From positions 1 to 42,953 of the forward strand of contig JAKSKH010000019.1 in NCBI GenBank assembly GCA_024401855.1: a DNA stretch of 42,953 bases, given 5' to 3'. Below the pieces are notes generated by a model. That model worked only from the letters and a program-made list of their open reading frames with translations, was not told the DNA's origin and did not search any database. Source of the DNA: Bacteroidales bacterium (GTDB lineage: Bacteria > Bacteroidota > Bacteroidia > Bacteroidales > UBA932). A program made the translations under genes and the position numbers. This document shows positions 1-6,462 of the stretch, one piece after another; position 1 is the first letter of the stretch, and each line of letters begins with the position of its first letter.

Positions 1-131
1 TCGTCTTGAAGGTTATACCTTCCACGCGATTCCCGGTCAGGTTGCACAGAATGCCATTTGCCGTGGAAGGTGATTTGCAGGAAGTCATACGGCTTTGCTC
101 CTCCACCCAAATCATCCATGAAACCGGCCAT
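1..131 (-). CDS. Possible 5' part of an unrecognised gene, cut by the window edge
   Basis: An ATG at 131-129 opens a minus-strand frame that stays open for 43 codons to the left edge of the window. The peptide begins MAGFMDDLGGGAKPYDF and contains QITFHGKWHSV. I do not recognise it. The plus strand of the same stretch also has short open frames, so this could be chance. No convincing promoter is visible upstream. It is listed only because a real gene truncated by the window edge would look like this. Confidence 0.2.
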   Translation of the reverse strand, partial: MAGFMDDLGGGAKPYDFLQITFHGKWHSVQPDRESRGRYNLQD

Positions 132-189
132 ATTTATGGATGATTTGTCAAATTTTTGAATTCGTCCACGAAATCGCGGGTTTTCATGG

Positions 190-468
190 ATGGTTCAGTC
201 AAAGGGGCCGATTGCTGTCCGGACAACACTTTCAATCATTGAGACCTACGCACAAATGCGTGAGATGGCCCGTACTATGGAACAACTTCAGGATGTTGAT
301 GATGAAAGATTGCGAATTTTATGCTGCATAAAAACGCTCAATCATCATGACGTACCTTCAGTTTCTTCGGGGTGCGGACCTGTCGGGAGCCTTCGTCTGC
401 CTGCGGCAGACTCATCCCACCGCTGCGCTCCGCTTGCGGTTCCCCCGCTATCAAGCGCGGGTGCTTAG
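190..468 (+). pseudogene. ORF6N-domain protein remnant (C-terminal fragment)
   Basis: The first ~40 residues of this frame (SKGPIAVRTTLSIIETYAQM, then REMARTMEQLQ) resemble the segment of ORF6N-domain proteins that follows the 'FTEQG...L.S..A' region and leads into 'ETF.K.RELSRT...L'. ORF6N proteins are phage- or island-associated DNA-binding-type proteins. The N-terminal ORF6N core is missing: the upstream in-frame sequence has a stop at 157-159 and no similarity. The downstream part of the frame runs into the structured repeat at 365 and is not protein-like. I read it as a decayed remnant. The family call is from memory of the motif and is tentative. Confidence 0.4.
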
Positions 469-496
469 GGCTTCCCGACAGGTCCGCACCCCGAAG
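365..496. repeat. 132-bp structured inverted repeat with three internal hairpins
   Basis: The outer arms 365-388 and 473-496 are a perfect 24-bp inverted repeat (CTTCGGGGTGCGGACCTGTC... on the left). The stem continues for GCC/GGC (389-391 with 469-471) after a single bulged T at 472. Inside lie three shorter palindromes: 395-401 with 405-411 (GTCTGCC/GGCAGAC), 419-423 with 436-440 (ACCGC/GCGGT), and 444-448 with 457-461 (CCCGC/GCGGG). Together they can draw a cloverleaf with one long closing stem. The element is much more GC-rich than its flanks and lies 95 bp beyond the stop of the leftward yqeY-like gene. It may be an interspersed repeat, a MITE-like element or a structured RNA; only one copy is visible here. 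Confidence 0.7.
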
Positions 497-591
497 AATC
501 CCGATATTATGAATAAACCAATCTAAATGATTTAAGCAATCAAATTACCCTTCCATTCGTTCACTTACAAGGAAAGGTATAACGTCATCGC

Positions 592-1044
592 TCAGGCAAG
601 AAGCTTGCGGACAATGGCGGATATCGTCTTTCCGTCTGCAAGCCCGGCCAGAGTCTTTGTGGCTGCGCCCATAACCTTCCCCATATCTGAAGGGACACTG
701 GCACCGACCTGTGCTATGATTTCCTTGAGCTTTGCTTCTACCTCCTCCTCAGAAAGCATCTTCGGAAGATACTCAGCAAGCACCTTCTCCTCTGCAAGCT
801 CATTGTCGGCAAGTTCCTGACGGCCTGCCGCAGAATACTGCTCCGCAGACTCCTTACGTTGCTTCGAAAGCTTCTGGATAAGCTTGATTATGTCGGCATC
901 CTCAAGCTCCTTACTCCCTCCCTCGGAGGTCTTTGCAAGAAGAATGGCGGATTTGATGGAACGTACTGCACTGAGACGAACGGCATCCTTAGCCTTCATT
1001 GCCTCCATGATATCCTTCTGGATTTTTGTTTCTAGCTGTGACAT
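592..1044 (-). CDS. yqeY: GatB/YqeY domain protein
   Basis: A 150-residue cytosolic protein of the YqeY family, related to the tail domain of the GatB/GatE amidotransferase subunits and thought to interact with tRNA. The start is MSQLETKIQKD. It carries the family segments AMKAKDAVRLSAVRSIKSAI near residue 15 and KQRKESAEQY, EYLPKMLSEEEVE, GKVMGAATKTLAGLADGK in order, and ends in IVRKLL. Length matches the usual ~150. An ATG ten codons upstream (1074) would add MIDKPTDHYN, which the family lacks and which would leave almost no leader after the promoter at 1076-1106, so I prefer 1044. It is divergent from the metallophosphoesterase gene. The molecular role of the family is not firmly established. 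Confidence 0.93.
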   Translation of the reverse strand: MSQLETKIQKDIMEAMKAKDAVRLSAVRSIKSAILLAKTSEGGSKELEDADIIKLIQKLSKQRKESAEQYSAAGRQELADNELAEEKVLAEYLPKMLSEEEVEAKLKEIIAQVGASVPSDMGKVMGAATKTLAGLADGKTISAIVRKLLA

Positions 1045-1075
1045 ATTATAATGATCTGTTGGTTTATCAATCACA

Positions 1076-1106
1076 CAAATTTACACAAATTGCACTCCTG
1101 TACAAA
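1076..1106 (-). promoter_or_regulatory. Bacteroidota-type promoter for the yqeY-like gene
   Basis: On the minus strand a TTTG (1106-1103) is followed after 19 bases by TAAATTTG (1083-1076), a full match to the Bacteroidota -33/-7 pattern TTTG...TAnnTTTG. The gene start at 1044 lies about 30 bases downstream. Confidence 0.65.
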
Positions 1107-1125
1107 GATATCCGAAGAATCTGAC

Positions 1126-1133
1126 TAAATTTG
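1126..1133 (+). promoter_or_regulatory. -7 box for the metallophosphoesterase gene
   Basis: TAAATTTG fully matches the Bacteroidota -7 consensus TAnnTTTG. No good TTTG lies at the expected distance upstream. The box overlaps a TTG triplet that could otherwise be taken as the start codon, so it decides that translation starts at the ATG at 1158 (or 1164). Confidence 0.5.
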
Positions 1134-1157
1134 CTTCAGGAATATCAACAATACAAG

Positions 1158-2186
1158 ATGGCAATGTTCTGGCACTCGATATTCGGCGTCGCTCTTTTCT
1201 TCAGCGCATTCATGGCACTGATTCCGAACCTCTTGTGGCTTATTGTCCGGTGTATAGGCCTGCCCTTTGGGTATCATCTTCCGTATGCTCCTTTCGGTTG
1301 GGCGACTTTGGCCCTGACAGGCCTCGTCTGGATATTATTCGCCGGTGGCCACTACATTGGCCGGTTCCGTTCGAAAGTAACTCAGATAGAATACTCATCA
1401 GCTGAACTGCCACAGGCCTTCGACGGCTACAAAATAGTTCATATCAGTGATCTTCACGTAGACTCCTTCGACAGGCCGGGTCATCTGGAAAAGCTCTTTG
1501 CACTGATTGAAGACCGACACCCGGATATAATTCTCTTTACCGGAGACATCACGACAGGCACCATGGAGAGCCTCCGTGAACATGAAGCGGCACTCTGCTC
1601 TCTGAACGCCAAAGACGGTGTCGTGAGTGTTCTCGGCAACCACGATTTCTTCATCTATGACCATCGATTCCACACCAATGAAGAGCGGAACGACGAGGCT
1701 GACAGACTTACACGGTATGAGCGGCAGACACTCGGGTGGAAAGTCCTCCGCAATGAGTCGTTCATTCTTCATCGCGGTGAGGATTCCATAGCGGTAGCAG
1801 GAGTCGACAACATCAACGGGGGCCAGGGCTTCCACACCATTCAGAAAGGGAATCTCAAAAATGCGGTCAAGGGCCTTGATGGCATCTTCACCATACTGAT
1901 GACTCACGACCCAAGCCATTGGAGGGCGGAAGTACTTCCGGACTCGCACGTACAGGTCACCCTCTCCGGCCACACCCACGCCGCTCAGGTCCGCCTGCTG
2001 GGATGGTCCCTTGCACATCTGATGTTCAACGAATGCGACGGCCGGTACGATCACGAAGGGCGTATGCTATATGTGAATGCAGGCCTTGGCGGTGTGGTCC
2101 CCTTCCGCATCGGATGTCCTTCAGAAATCACGGTTATCACGCTCCGAAGAGCGTTGGACATCTCAAATAAGGAATTTGGAAAGTAA
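1158..2186 (+). CDS. Membrane-anchored metallophosphoesterase (calcineurin-like)
   Basis: A protein of about 342 residues with two N-terminal membrane segments (roughly residues 5-30 and 45-65) and a calcineurin-like metallophosphoesterase domain facing away from them. The metal-binding signature is visible in order: DLHVDS (Asp98, His100), FTGDITTG, LGNHDFF, a conserved His in MTHDPSH, and GHTHAAQ. Family relatives (YkuE/YaeI type) hydrolyse phosphodiesters or pyrophosphates such as UDP-linked lipid precursors, but the substrate here is unknown. The frame could begin at a TTG at 1131, but that triplet is part of a -7 box, so ATG 1158 is chosen; ATG 1164 is also possible. It is divergent from yqeY and 42 bp upstream of the BIG2-calpain gene. 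Confidence 0.88.
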   Translation: MAMFWHSIFGVALFFSAFMALIPNLLWLIVRCIGLPFGYHLPYAPFGWATLALTGLVWILFAGGHYIGRFRSKVTQIEYSSAELPQAFDGYKIVHISDLHVDSFDRPGHLEKLFALIEDRHPDIILFTGDITTGTMESLREHEAALCSLNAKDGVVSVLGNHDFFIYDHRFHTNEERNDEADRLTRYERQTLGWKVLRNESFILHRGEDSIAVAGVDNINGGQGFHTIQKGNLKNAVKGLDGIFTILMTHDPSHWRAEVLPDSHVQVTLSGHTHAAQVRLLGWSLAHLMFNECDGRYDHEGRMLYVNAGLGGVVPFRIGCPSEITVITLRRALDISNKEFGK

Positions 2187-2228
2187 GCCGAAAAAAGTAA
2201 TTCAGACAAACAAAATTCAACCGGACAT

Positions 2229-4373
2229 ATGAAAAAAATACTAATGCTTGCCTTCTGTCTTCTGACAGTTGTTGCCTGTAAGAAAGAACCTGTACACGTA
2301 GTAGGTGTTACTCTCGACCAGACATCTCTTTTAATGGAGCCGGGAGAAAGCCAAAAGCTGAAAGCTACGATATTCCCCGACAATGCCGAGAACAAGAACG
2401 TCAAGTGGGAGTCAAAAGATACAGGAATCGTATCTGTTGATGCAAACGGAACAATAACAGCAATCAGTGACGGAACAACGACAGTCTCCGTAGTTTCCGA
2501 AGATGGAGGAAAAACCGCGTCATGTAAAATCACTGTAAAAACCCCGGTTTCAGGAATCTCTCTGGATGTAAAAAAATTGGAACTCACAATAGGAGAAACA
2601 TATCTCCTGCAGGCAACAATTATTCCCGACAATGCCGGCAACAAAGAACTTGAATGGAAAAGTACTGACGAATCTGTTGCCAGCGTAAACTCATCAGGAG
2701 AAGTTACCGCAATCAGCACCGGAACCGCAGCAATAACAGTTACAACAAAAGATGGGGGAAAATCAGCCACCTGCGTTGTTACCGTAAAATCAGAGACACC
2801 CGGGAAGGCGGTCACTTCAATATCTGTAAGTCCTGAGTCGATAGAAATCATTGAAGGGAATACGGCAGAAATCAAGGTGACCGTACTTCCTGAAGATGCT
2901 GAGAACAAAAATATAGTATGGTTATCAACCGATGAGGGAATAGCAACTGTTGATAATGGAAAAGTCAAGGCCATAAACTCCGGGACAACAGAAATCATAG
3001 CAATAAGTGAGGATGGGAACCACACGGCAAGGTGTTCTGTAAAAGTTCTCAAAGACTTGTCGAAGGGGATATCCGGAAAGTGGTATCTCGGCTATTACGT
3101 GTATGGAGCAAGCCTCCTTCATTTTGACGGAACAGAATATATGAGTTTTAATGGCGACAAGATGGACTGGATGAACAAAGGGGATGGAAACTCATATTAT
3201 ACCTTGACTTATTCAGATGATTTCAAAACATTTACCGGTAAAAATATTGACACTGGGATTGAAACTTTATTTACCATCATTGAATATACGGAAGAACGCC
3301 TTGTCTTGAACAGCGATGGGGCGGACAGATACTTTTATGTATCAACAGCAGCCGCACTTGCGGCTGAACTGAAATTGCCGGTCATAGATCCTTCAAGAGA
3401 TGAATTGACAGATATAAACAGTATCCTGAATTATGCGTATGGTTATACCGACTCCCCTGATACACCTATGGGAGTTCATTATACAGGGAGACACGAAACA
3501 ACGGAATCCGACAGAAATTGGCTTTCCGACCCCACAAAAGAACCTTCCGGTGTTGACAGTTTCACAAAATGGGTAAAGAAGGATGTAAAACTATATCCTT
3601 ATGGCAAACCACTGCCGGCAGATTGCAACCAGCACAGTATCGGAGACTGCTCAGCTATTGCGGTTTTCTCTTCAATGGCTTATCTGTTCCCGGAATTCAT
3701 CATGAACATAATAAAGGACAACGGAGACAACACATATTCAGTATCAATGTTTGACCCGCAGGGAAAGGCTGTCACCGTTTCCGTGTCAAACGCAATACTG
3801 TGTGACGATTATGGCACAATAGTCCAGTGTACGGGTAAGAACAACGCAATCACATGGTCAACCATTTTAGAGAAGGCGATGATAAAATACGAAGATATCT
3901 ATCATGTGGACCAGATTGTTGGAATCGGATCTGAATTTGTGGCTCCACTGTTCACCGGTGATGGCGGGAGCTTTGCATTCAGCCCGAATACACTCTATCC
4001 GAGCGAAATGAAAAAAGTAGTTGAATGGGCGCTCAGTAAAGGAAAGATTTCGATTGGCGGCTTTACGATTGGCAATTTGCTGTGCGACGAGCTGTATTCC
4101 GTAGTGGCACATGCATTCGCATTTATGCTAACAGCTAAAAGCGGTTTCCTTTTCTCAATGAGAAATCCATGGGGAATCGGTGATACACAAGATGGGGTGC
4201 TCAATATTCCTGATGATAAATCCATACTATACACAATAGATATGAGAATCATCAACCCGGGAGCGGCGGCAAAATACCTTACAGAAGAAGTAAGTCCTTA
4301 CATTCCACCTAAATACAAGGTAAAACCGACAGACTTGAAAGTTTCGGACTACCTTATAAAAACAGGACTATAA
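2229..4373 (+). CDS. Lipoprotein with three BIG2 domains and a calpain-like (C2) protease domain
   Basis: A 714-residue lipoprotein: signal peptide with lipobox VVAC (Cys17) followed by KKEP. Three bacterial Ig-like BIG2 repeats follow at about residues 24-104, 106-187 and 194-274, each with the LKATIFPDNAENK...VSVD.NG.ITAIS.GT pattern. A spacer region (275-440) leads to a calpain-like domain: GDCSAIAVFSSMA with Cys474, TWSTILEKAMIKY near 542-554, AHAFAFML with His628, and RNPWG with Asn646. These are the Cys/His/Asn positions of peptidase family C2; Porphyromonas Tpr is a known bacterial member. It is probably a surface cysteine protease displayed on an Ig stalk. The stop is directly adjacent to the converging DapF-like gene. 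The BIG2 call is certain; the calpain call is from motif order. Confidence 0.85.
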   Translation: MKKILMLAFCLLTVVACKKEPVHVVGVTLDQTSLLMEPGESQKLKATIFPDNAENKNVKWESKDTGIVSVDANGTITAISDGTTTVSVVSEDGGKTASCKITVKTPVSGISLDVKKLELTIGETYLLQATIIPDNAGNKELEWKSTDESVASVNSSGEVTAISTGTAAITVTTKDGGKSATCVVTVKSETPGKAVTSISVSPESIEIIEGNTAEIKVTVLPEDAENKNIVWLSTDEGIATVDNGKVKAINSGTTEIIAISEDGNHTARCSVKVLKDLSKGISGKWYLGYYVYGASLLHFDGTEYMSFNGDKMDWMNKGDGNSYYTLTYSDDFKTFTGKNIDTGIETLFTIIEYTEERLVLNSDGADRYFYVSTAAALAAELKLPVIDPSRDELTDINSILNYAYGYTDSPDTPMGVHYTGRHETTESDRNWLSDPTKEPSGVDSFTKWVKKDVKLYPYGKPLPADCNQHSIGDCSAIAVFSSMAYLFPEFIMNIIKDNGDNTYSVSMFDPQGKAVTVSVSNAILCDDYGTIVQCTGKNNAITWSTILEKAMIKYEDIYHVDQIVGIGSEFVAPLFTGDGGSFAFSPNTLYPSEMKKVVEWALSKGKISIGGFTIGNLLCDELYSVVAHAFAFMLTAKSGFLFSMRNPWGIGDTQDGVLNIPDDKSILYTIDMRIINPGAAAKYLTEEVSPYIPPKYKVKPTDLKVSDYLIKTGL

Positions 4374-4805
4374 TCAGGACAACCCGCCCTCGAACCAGGT
4401 AATGATACCTGGAGAAGAAGACACCCCGGCAGAGTCCACAGAAAGAGAAACCACTTTGCAGTCACCGTTCTGGGACAGAATGAAAGCTGGAGAAAGCCCC
4501 AGGGATGTTTCGAAGGAATAATCCCTGGTATGAAAAGGCTTGACTCCCAGAAAATCCGCGAAAGCAACAGTACAGGCACAGGCACATGGAGCCGGCACAA
4601 CTTCAATTCCATCGGAAGAATAGAACTCCATCCTGAAATCGGCGGACGAGTCGGCAGACAGAGCCTTATCCAGAATAACGGCCCCGCTGAAACCGTGAAT
4701 CAGACAAAGGGAATGAAGGAAATCCTTCTTTCTGAAACGCGAGACATCTGAATTGCGCCCGTCAATCATCAGAAAACGGGAATCCCCCGAAGAATATCTG
4801 TACAT
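4374..4805 (-). CDS. Half-length, catalytically degenerate DapF-like protein
   Basis: A 143-residue protein that aligns without gaps to the N-terminal half of diaminopimelate epimerase. MYRYSSGDSRFLMIDGRN matches the DapF opening (K-Y-x-G-T-G-N-D-F-x-M-I-D-x-R). DFRMEFYSSDGIEV then leads into the position of the active-site motif M-C-G-N-G-x-R-C, which here reads P-A-P-C-A-C-A-C (residues 71-78), followed by TVAFADFLGV as in DapF. The catalytic Cys is Ala72 and the GND substrate loop is altered. The second half (DapF is ~270 residues) is absent. The frame is intact and has its own promoter-like box, so it may be a repurposed protein rather than debris. ATG 4814 is an alternative start. Confidence 0.6.
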   Translation of the reverse strand: MYRYSSGDSRFLMIDGRNSDVSRFRKKDFLHSLCLIHGFSGAVILDKALSADSSADFRMEFYSSDGIEVVPAPCACACTVAFADFLGVKPFHTRDYSFETSLGLSPAFILSQNGDCKVVSLSVDSAGVSSSPGIITWFEGGLS

Positions 4806-4820
4806 GGTAAACATATCGTG

Positions 4821-4828
4821 CAAAAATA
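4821..4828 (-). promoter_or_regulatory. -7 box for the DapF-like gene
   Basis: The minus strand reads TATTTTTG here, a full TAnnTTTG match, 15 bases before ATG 4805. A TTTG lies 24 bases further upstream, longer than ideal spacing. It shares the short intergenic region with the divergent rlmD start at 4858. Confidence 0.4.
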
Positions 4829-4857
4829 AATATTATTTTTACACTGAAGAAACAAAT

Positions 4858-5985
4858 ATGGAAGAGTGCAGACACATCAGGAAATGCGGAGCCTGCCGCT
4901 ATCTCGGCAAGGAATACAGGGAACAGCTGGGAATAAAGCGCGAAAGCGTTGCTGAAGCATTCAGCTCACAGGGCCTGAAAATAAAGGTGAACGAGGTTGT
5001 GGGAATGGACTCCCCCTATCACTACCGCAACAAAGTCATCGCCAACGTTTCTATGAGGAACGGCAGGATAAGCTGCGGAATGTATGAAGAAAACACACAC
5101 AAAGTCGTCGGCACGCCTGACTGCCTTCTGCAGAATGAAAAGCTGAACGGAATACTCAACACAATATGCACCGAGCTCGACTCACTGAAGATAAGGGCAT
5201 ACGGATTCGGAGGAGTACTCAAACAGATTCTCCTCAGGATAGGAATACATACAGGACAGGTGCTCGTAGTGTTCGTAACCTCGGATGACATGTTCCACGG
5301 ACGTGCCGACCTCGTGAAGCGGATAACAAAAAAGCATGGCGAAATACGCACAGTAATACAGAACACCAATCCGAGAGAGACAAGCGTAGTGCTGGGCACC
5401 AGGGAAAAGGTACTGTACGGAAGCGGATACATTGTGGATGACCTCCTGGGGCACCGCTTCAAGATAAGCGCAAGGTCCTTCTACCAGATAAATCCCGAAC
5501 AGACGGAAAAACTGTATTCAAAAGCAATAGAACTCGCAGGAATACGCGAAGGCGAAACCGTCCTGGATGCATACTGCGGAATCGGGACAATAGGCATAAG
5601 CGCGGCAGGGAAAGCCGGACGGATAATAGGAGTGGAGATAAACGGTGAAGCCGTGAAGGATGCTGCAGGAAATGCCAGGCACAACAGGATAGACAACGCG
5701 TTCTTCTTCTGCGAAGACGTGAAGGATTTCATGCGCGGCTTCAACTCAGGCACGGACGTGCTGATAGTGGATCCGCCGCGCACAGGATGCGACAGAATGT
5801 TCCTTGACGCAGTGAAAAAGCTGAGACCGTCAAGAATAGTATATATCAGCTGCAACCCGGAAACCCAGGCAAGAGACATTTCCGTCCTGTCGGACATTTA
5901 CAAGTATGGGGAAGCATATCCTTTCGACATGTTTCCCCAGACCAGACATATTGAGAATATAGTTATACTCTCACTTATTTCTTGA
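4858..5985 (+). CDS. rlmD: 23S rRNA (uracil-C5)-methyltransferase, RlmD/TrmA family
   Basis: A 375-residue class I SAM methyltransferase that makes 5-methyluridine in RNA. The N-terminus has the iron-sulphur cysteines C4, C10 and C13 (CRHIRKCGAC) with the fourth in GTPDC, and no TRAM domain. The SAM-binding motif is DAYCGIGTIGI. The catalytic motifs are IVDPPRTGC and YISCNPETQARD, the latter with the nucleophilic cysteine. The start at ATG 4858 is chosen because the family begins just before the first cysteine; the frame is open 35 codons further upstream but that stretch is not family sequence. The 3' end overlaps the converging EF-hand gene by 11 bp. RlmC, RlmD or RlmCD specificity cannot be decided from sequence. 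Confidence 0.9.
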   Translation: MEECRHIRKCGACRYLGKEYREQLGIKRESVAEAFSSQGLKIKVNEVVGMDSPYHYRNKVIANVSMRNGRISCGMYEENTHKVVGTPDCLLQNEKLNGILNTICTELDSLKIRAYGFGGVLKQILLRIGIHTGQVLVVFVTSDDMFHGRADLVKRITKKHGEIRTVIQNTNPRETSVVLGTREKVLYGSGYIVDDLLGHRFKISARSFYQINPEQTEKLYSKAIELAGIREGETVLDAYCGIGTIGISAAGKAGRIIGVEINGEAVKDAAGNARHNRIDNAFFFCEDVKDFMRGFNSGTDVLIVDPPRTGCDRMFLDAVKKLRPSRIVYISCNPETQARDISVLSDIYKYGEAYPFDMFPQTRHIENIVILSLIS

Positions 5986-6436
5986 GAAAGCCTCCGAGAA
6001 TGCTGGTAGCGGCACCGAGGATGCCTGCTCCCTTCTGTCCGTTTCCTCCCTTGAGGGTGATGAGAATATCCTGAAGGTCAACGTCTCCGTCACCATCCTG
6101 ATCCTTGAGGATACCTCCGAGTTTTCCCATTACAACTGGAACCAGTCCGGAAAGAGCGGTAGAGAGAGCGCCGTCAAGCTTGAGGTTCTTGAGAATGTTG
6201 TTGGTGAAGAGGTTGCCTGCAAGAGCGGTGATGGGGCTGCTTGCGGCTGATGTCTTTCCGGTGAGAAGCCCTTTAATGAGTTCAACGCCATTGGGCTTGG
6301 CAACCGTCTGGGTAAGACTGCCGAGAATGGAATCTGAAAGTCCGCCGAGAACCTGGTTCTTCAGGTTGGCAGGAATGTTGACCTTGCCTGCGGAAGCCGC
6401 AACGGTCTGGCTGATGATGTCTGCAATGTTTGCCAT
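5975..6436 (-). CDS. Small hydrophobic DUF937-like protein with an EF-hand loop
   Basis: A 153-residue protein without signal peptide, rich in small and hydrophobic residues, beginning MANIADIISQTVAASAGKVN. It contains an EF-hand or dockerin-like calcium loop at residues 112-123 (DQDGDGDVDLQD, Asp at positions 1, 3, 5, 7, 9 and 12), flanked by helical glycine-rich segments (GLVPVVMGKLGGILK before, GILGAATSILGGFLKK after). The pattern resembles DUF937-type proteins of Bacteroidales, whose function is unknown. It is 26 bp downstream of the MINPP-like gene and may be co-transcribed with it, and it overlaps the rlmD end tail to tail. Confidence 0.75.
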   Translation of the reverse strand: MANIADIISQTVAASAGKVNIPANLKNQVLGGLSDSILGSLTQTVAKPNGVELIKGLLTGKTSAASSPITALAGNLFTNNILKNLKLDGALSTALSGLVPVVMGKLGGILKDQDGDGDVDLQDILITLKGGNGQKGAGILGAATSILGGFLKK

Positions 6437-6462
6437 AACAATTATACTATTGGTTATTGTAT

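Larger units (their letters stand above)
1..591. other. Gene-poor left edge with decayed sequence and a structured repeat
   Basis: No intact gene can be supported here. A perfect 10-bp inverted repeat (ACCTTCCACG at 17-26 against 62-71) and a 9-bp one (ATCATCCAT at 111-119 against 136-144) lie in the first 150 bases. A fragment resembling the C-terminal part of ORF6N-domain proteins lies at about 190-300. A 132-bp hairpin-rich element occupies 365-496. Bases 497-591 are AT-rich and show nothing I recognise before the end of the yqeY-like gene. The region looks like a graveyard of accessory DNA next to housekeeping genes. Confidence 0.5.

Noticed and set aside
365-496. Ordinary intrinsic terminator for the yqeY-like gene
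   Set aside because: The stem is far longer than a terminator, carries three internal hairpins and has no T-run after it in the right direction.
1131-1157. TTG start for the metallophosphoesterase
   Set aside because: The TTG is part of a perfect TAAATTTG -7 box, so translation more likely begins at ATG 1158.
2051-3052. A 333-codon minus-strand frame rich in Ser/Val/Thr
   Set aside because: Antisense to the metallophosphoesterase end and the BIG2 repeats; its repeated pattern mirrors those repeats.
4753-4857. 35-codon upstream extension of rlmD
   Set aside because: The family begins just before the first iron-sulphur cysteine; the extension overlaps the divergent DapF-like gene start.
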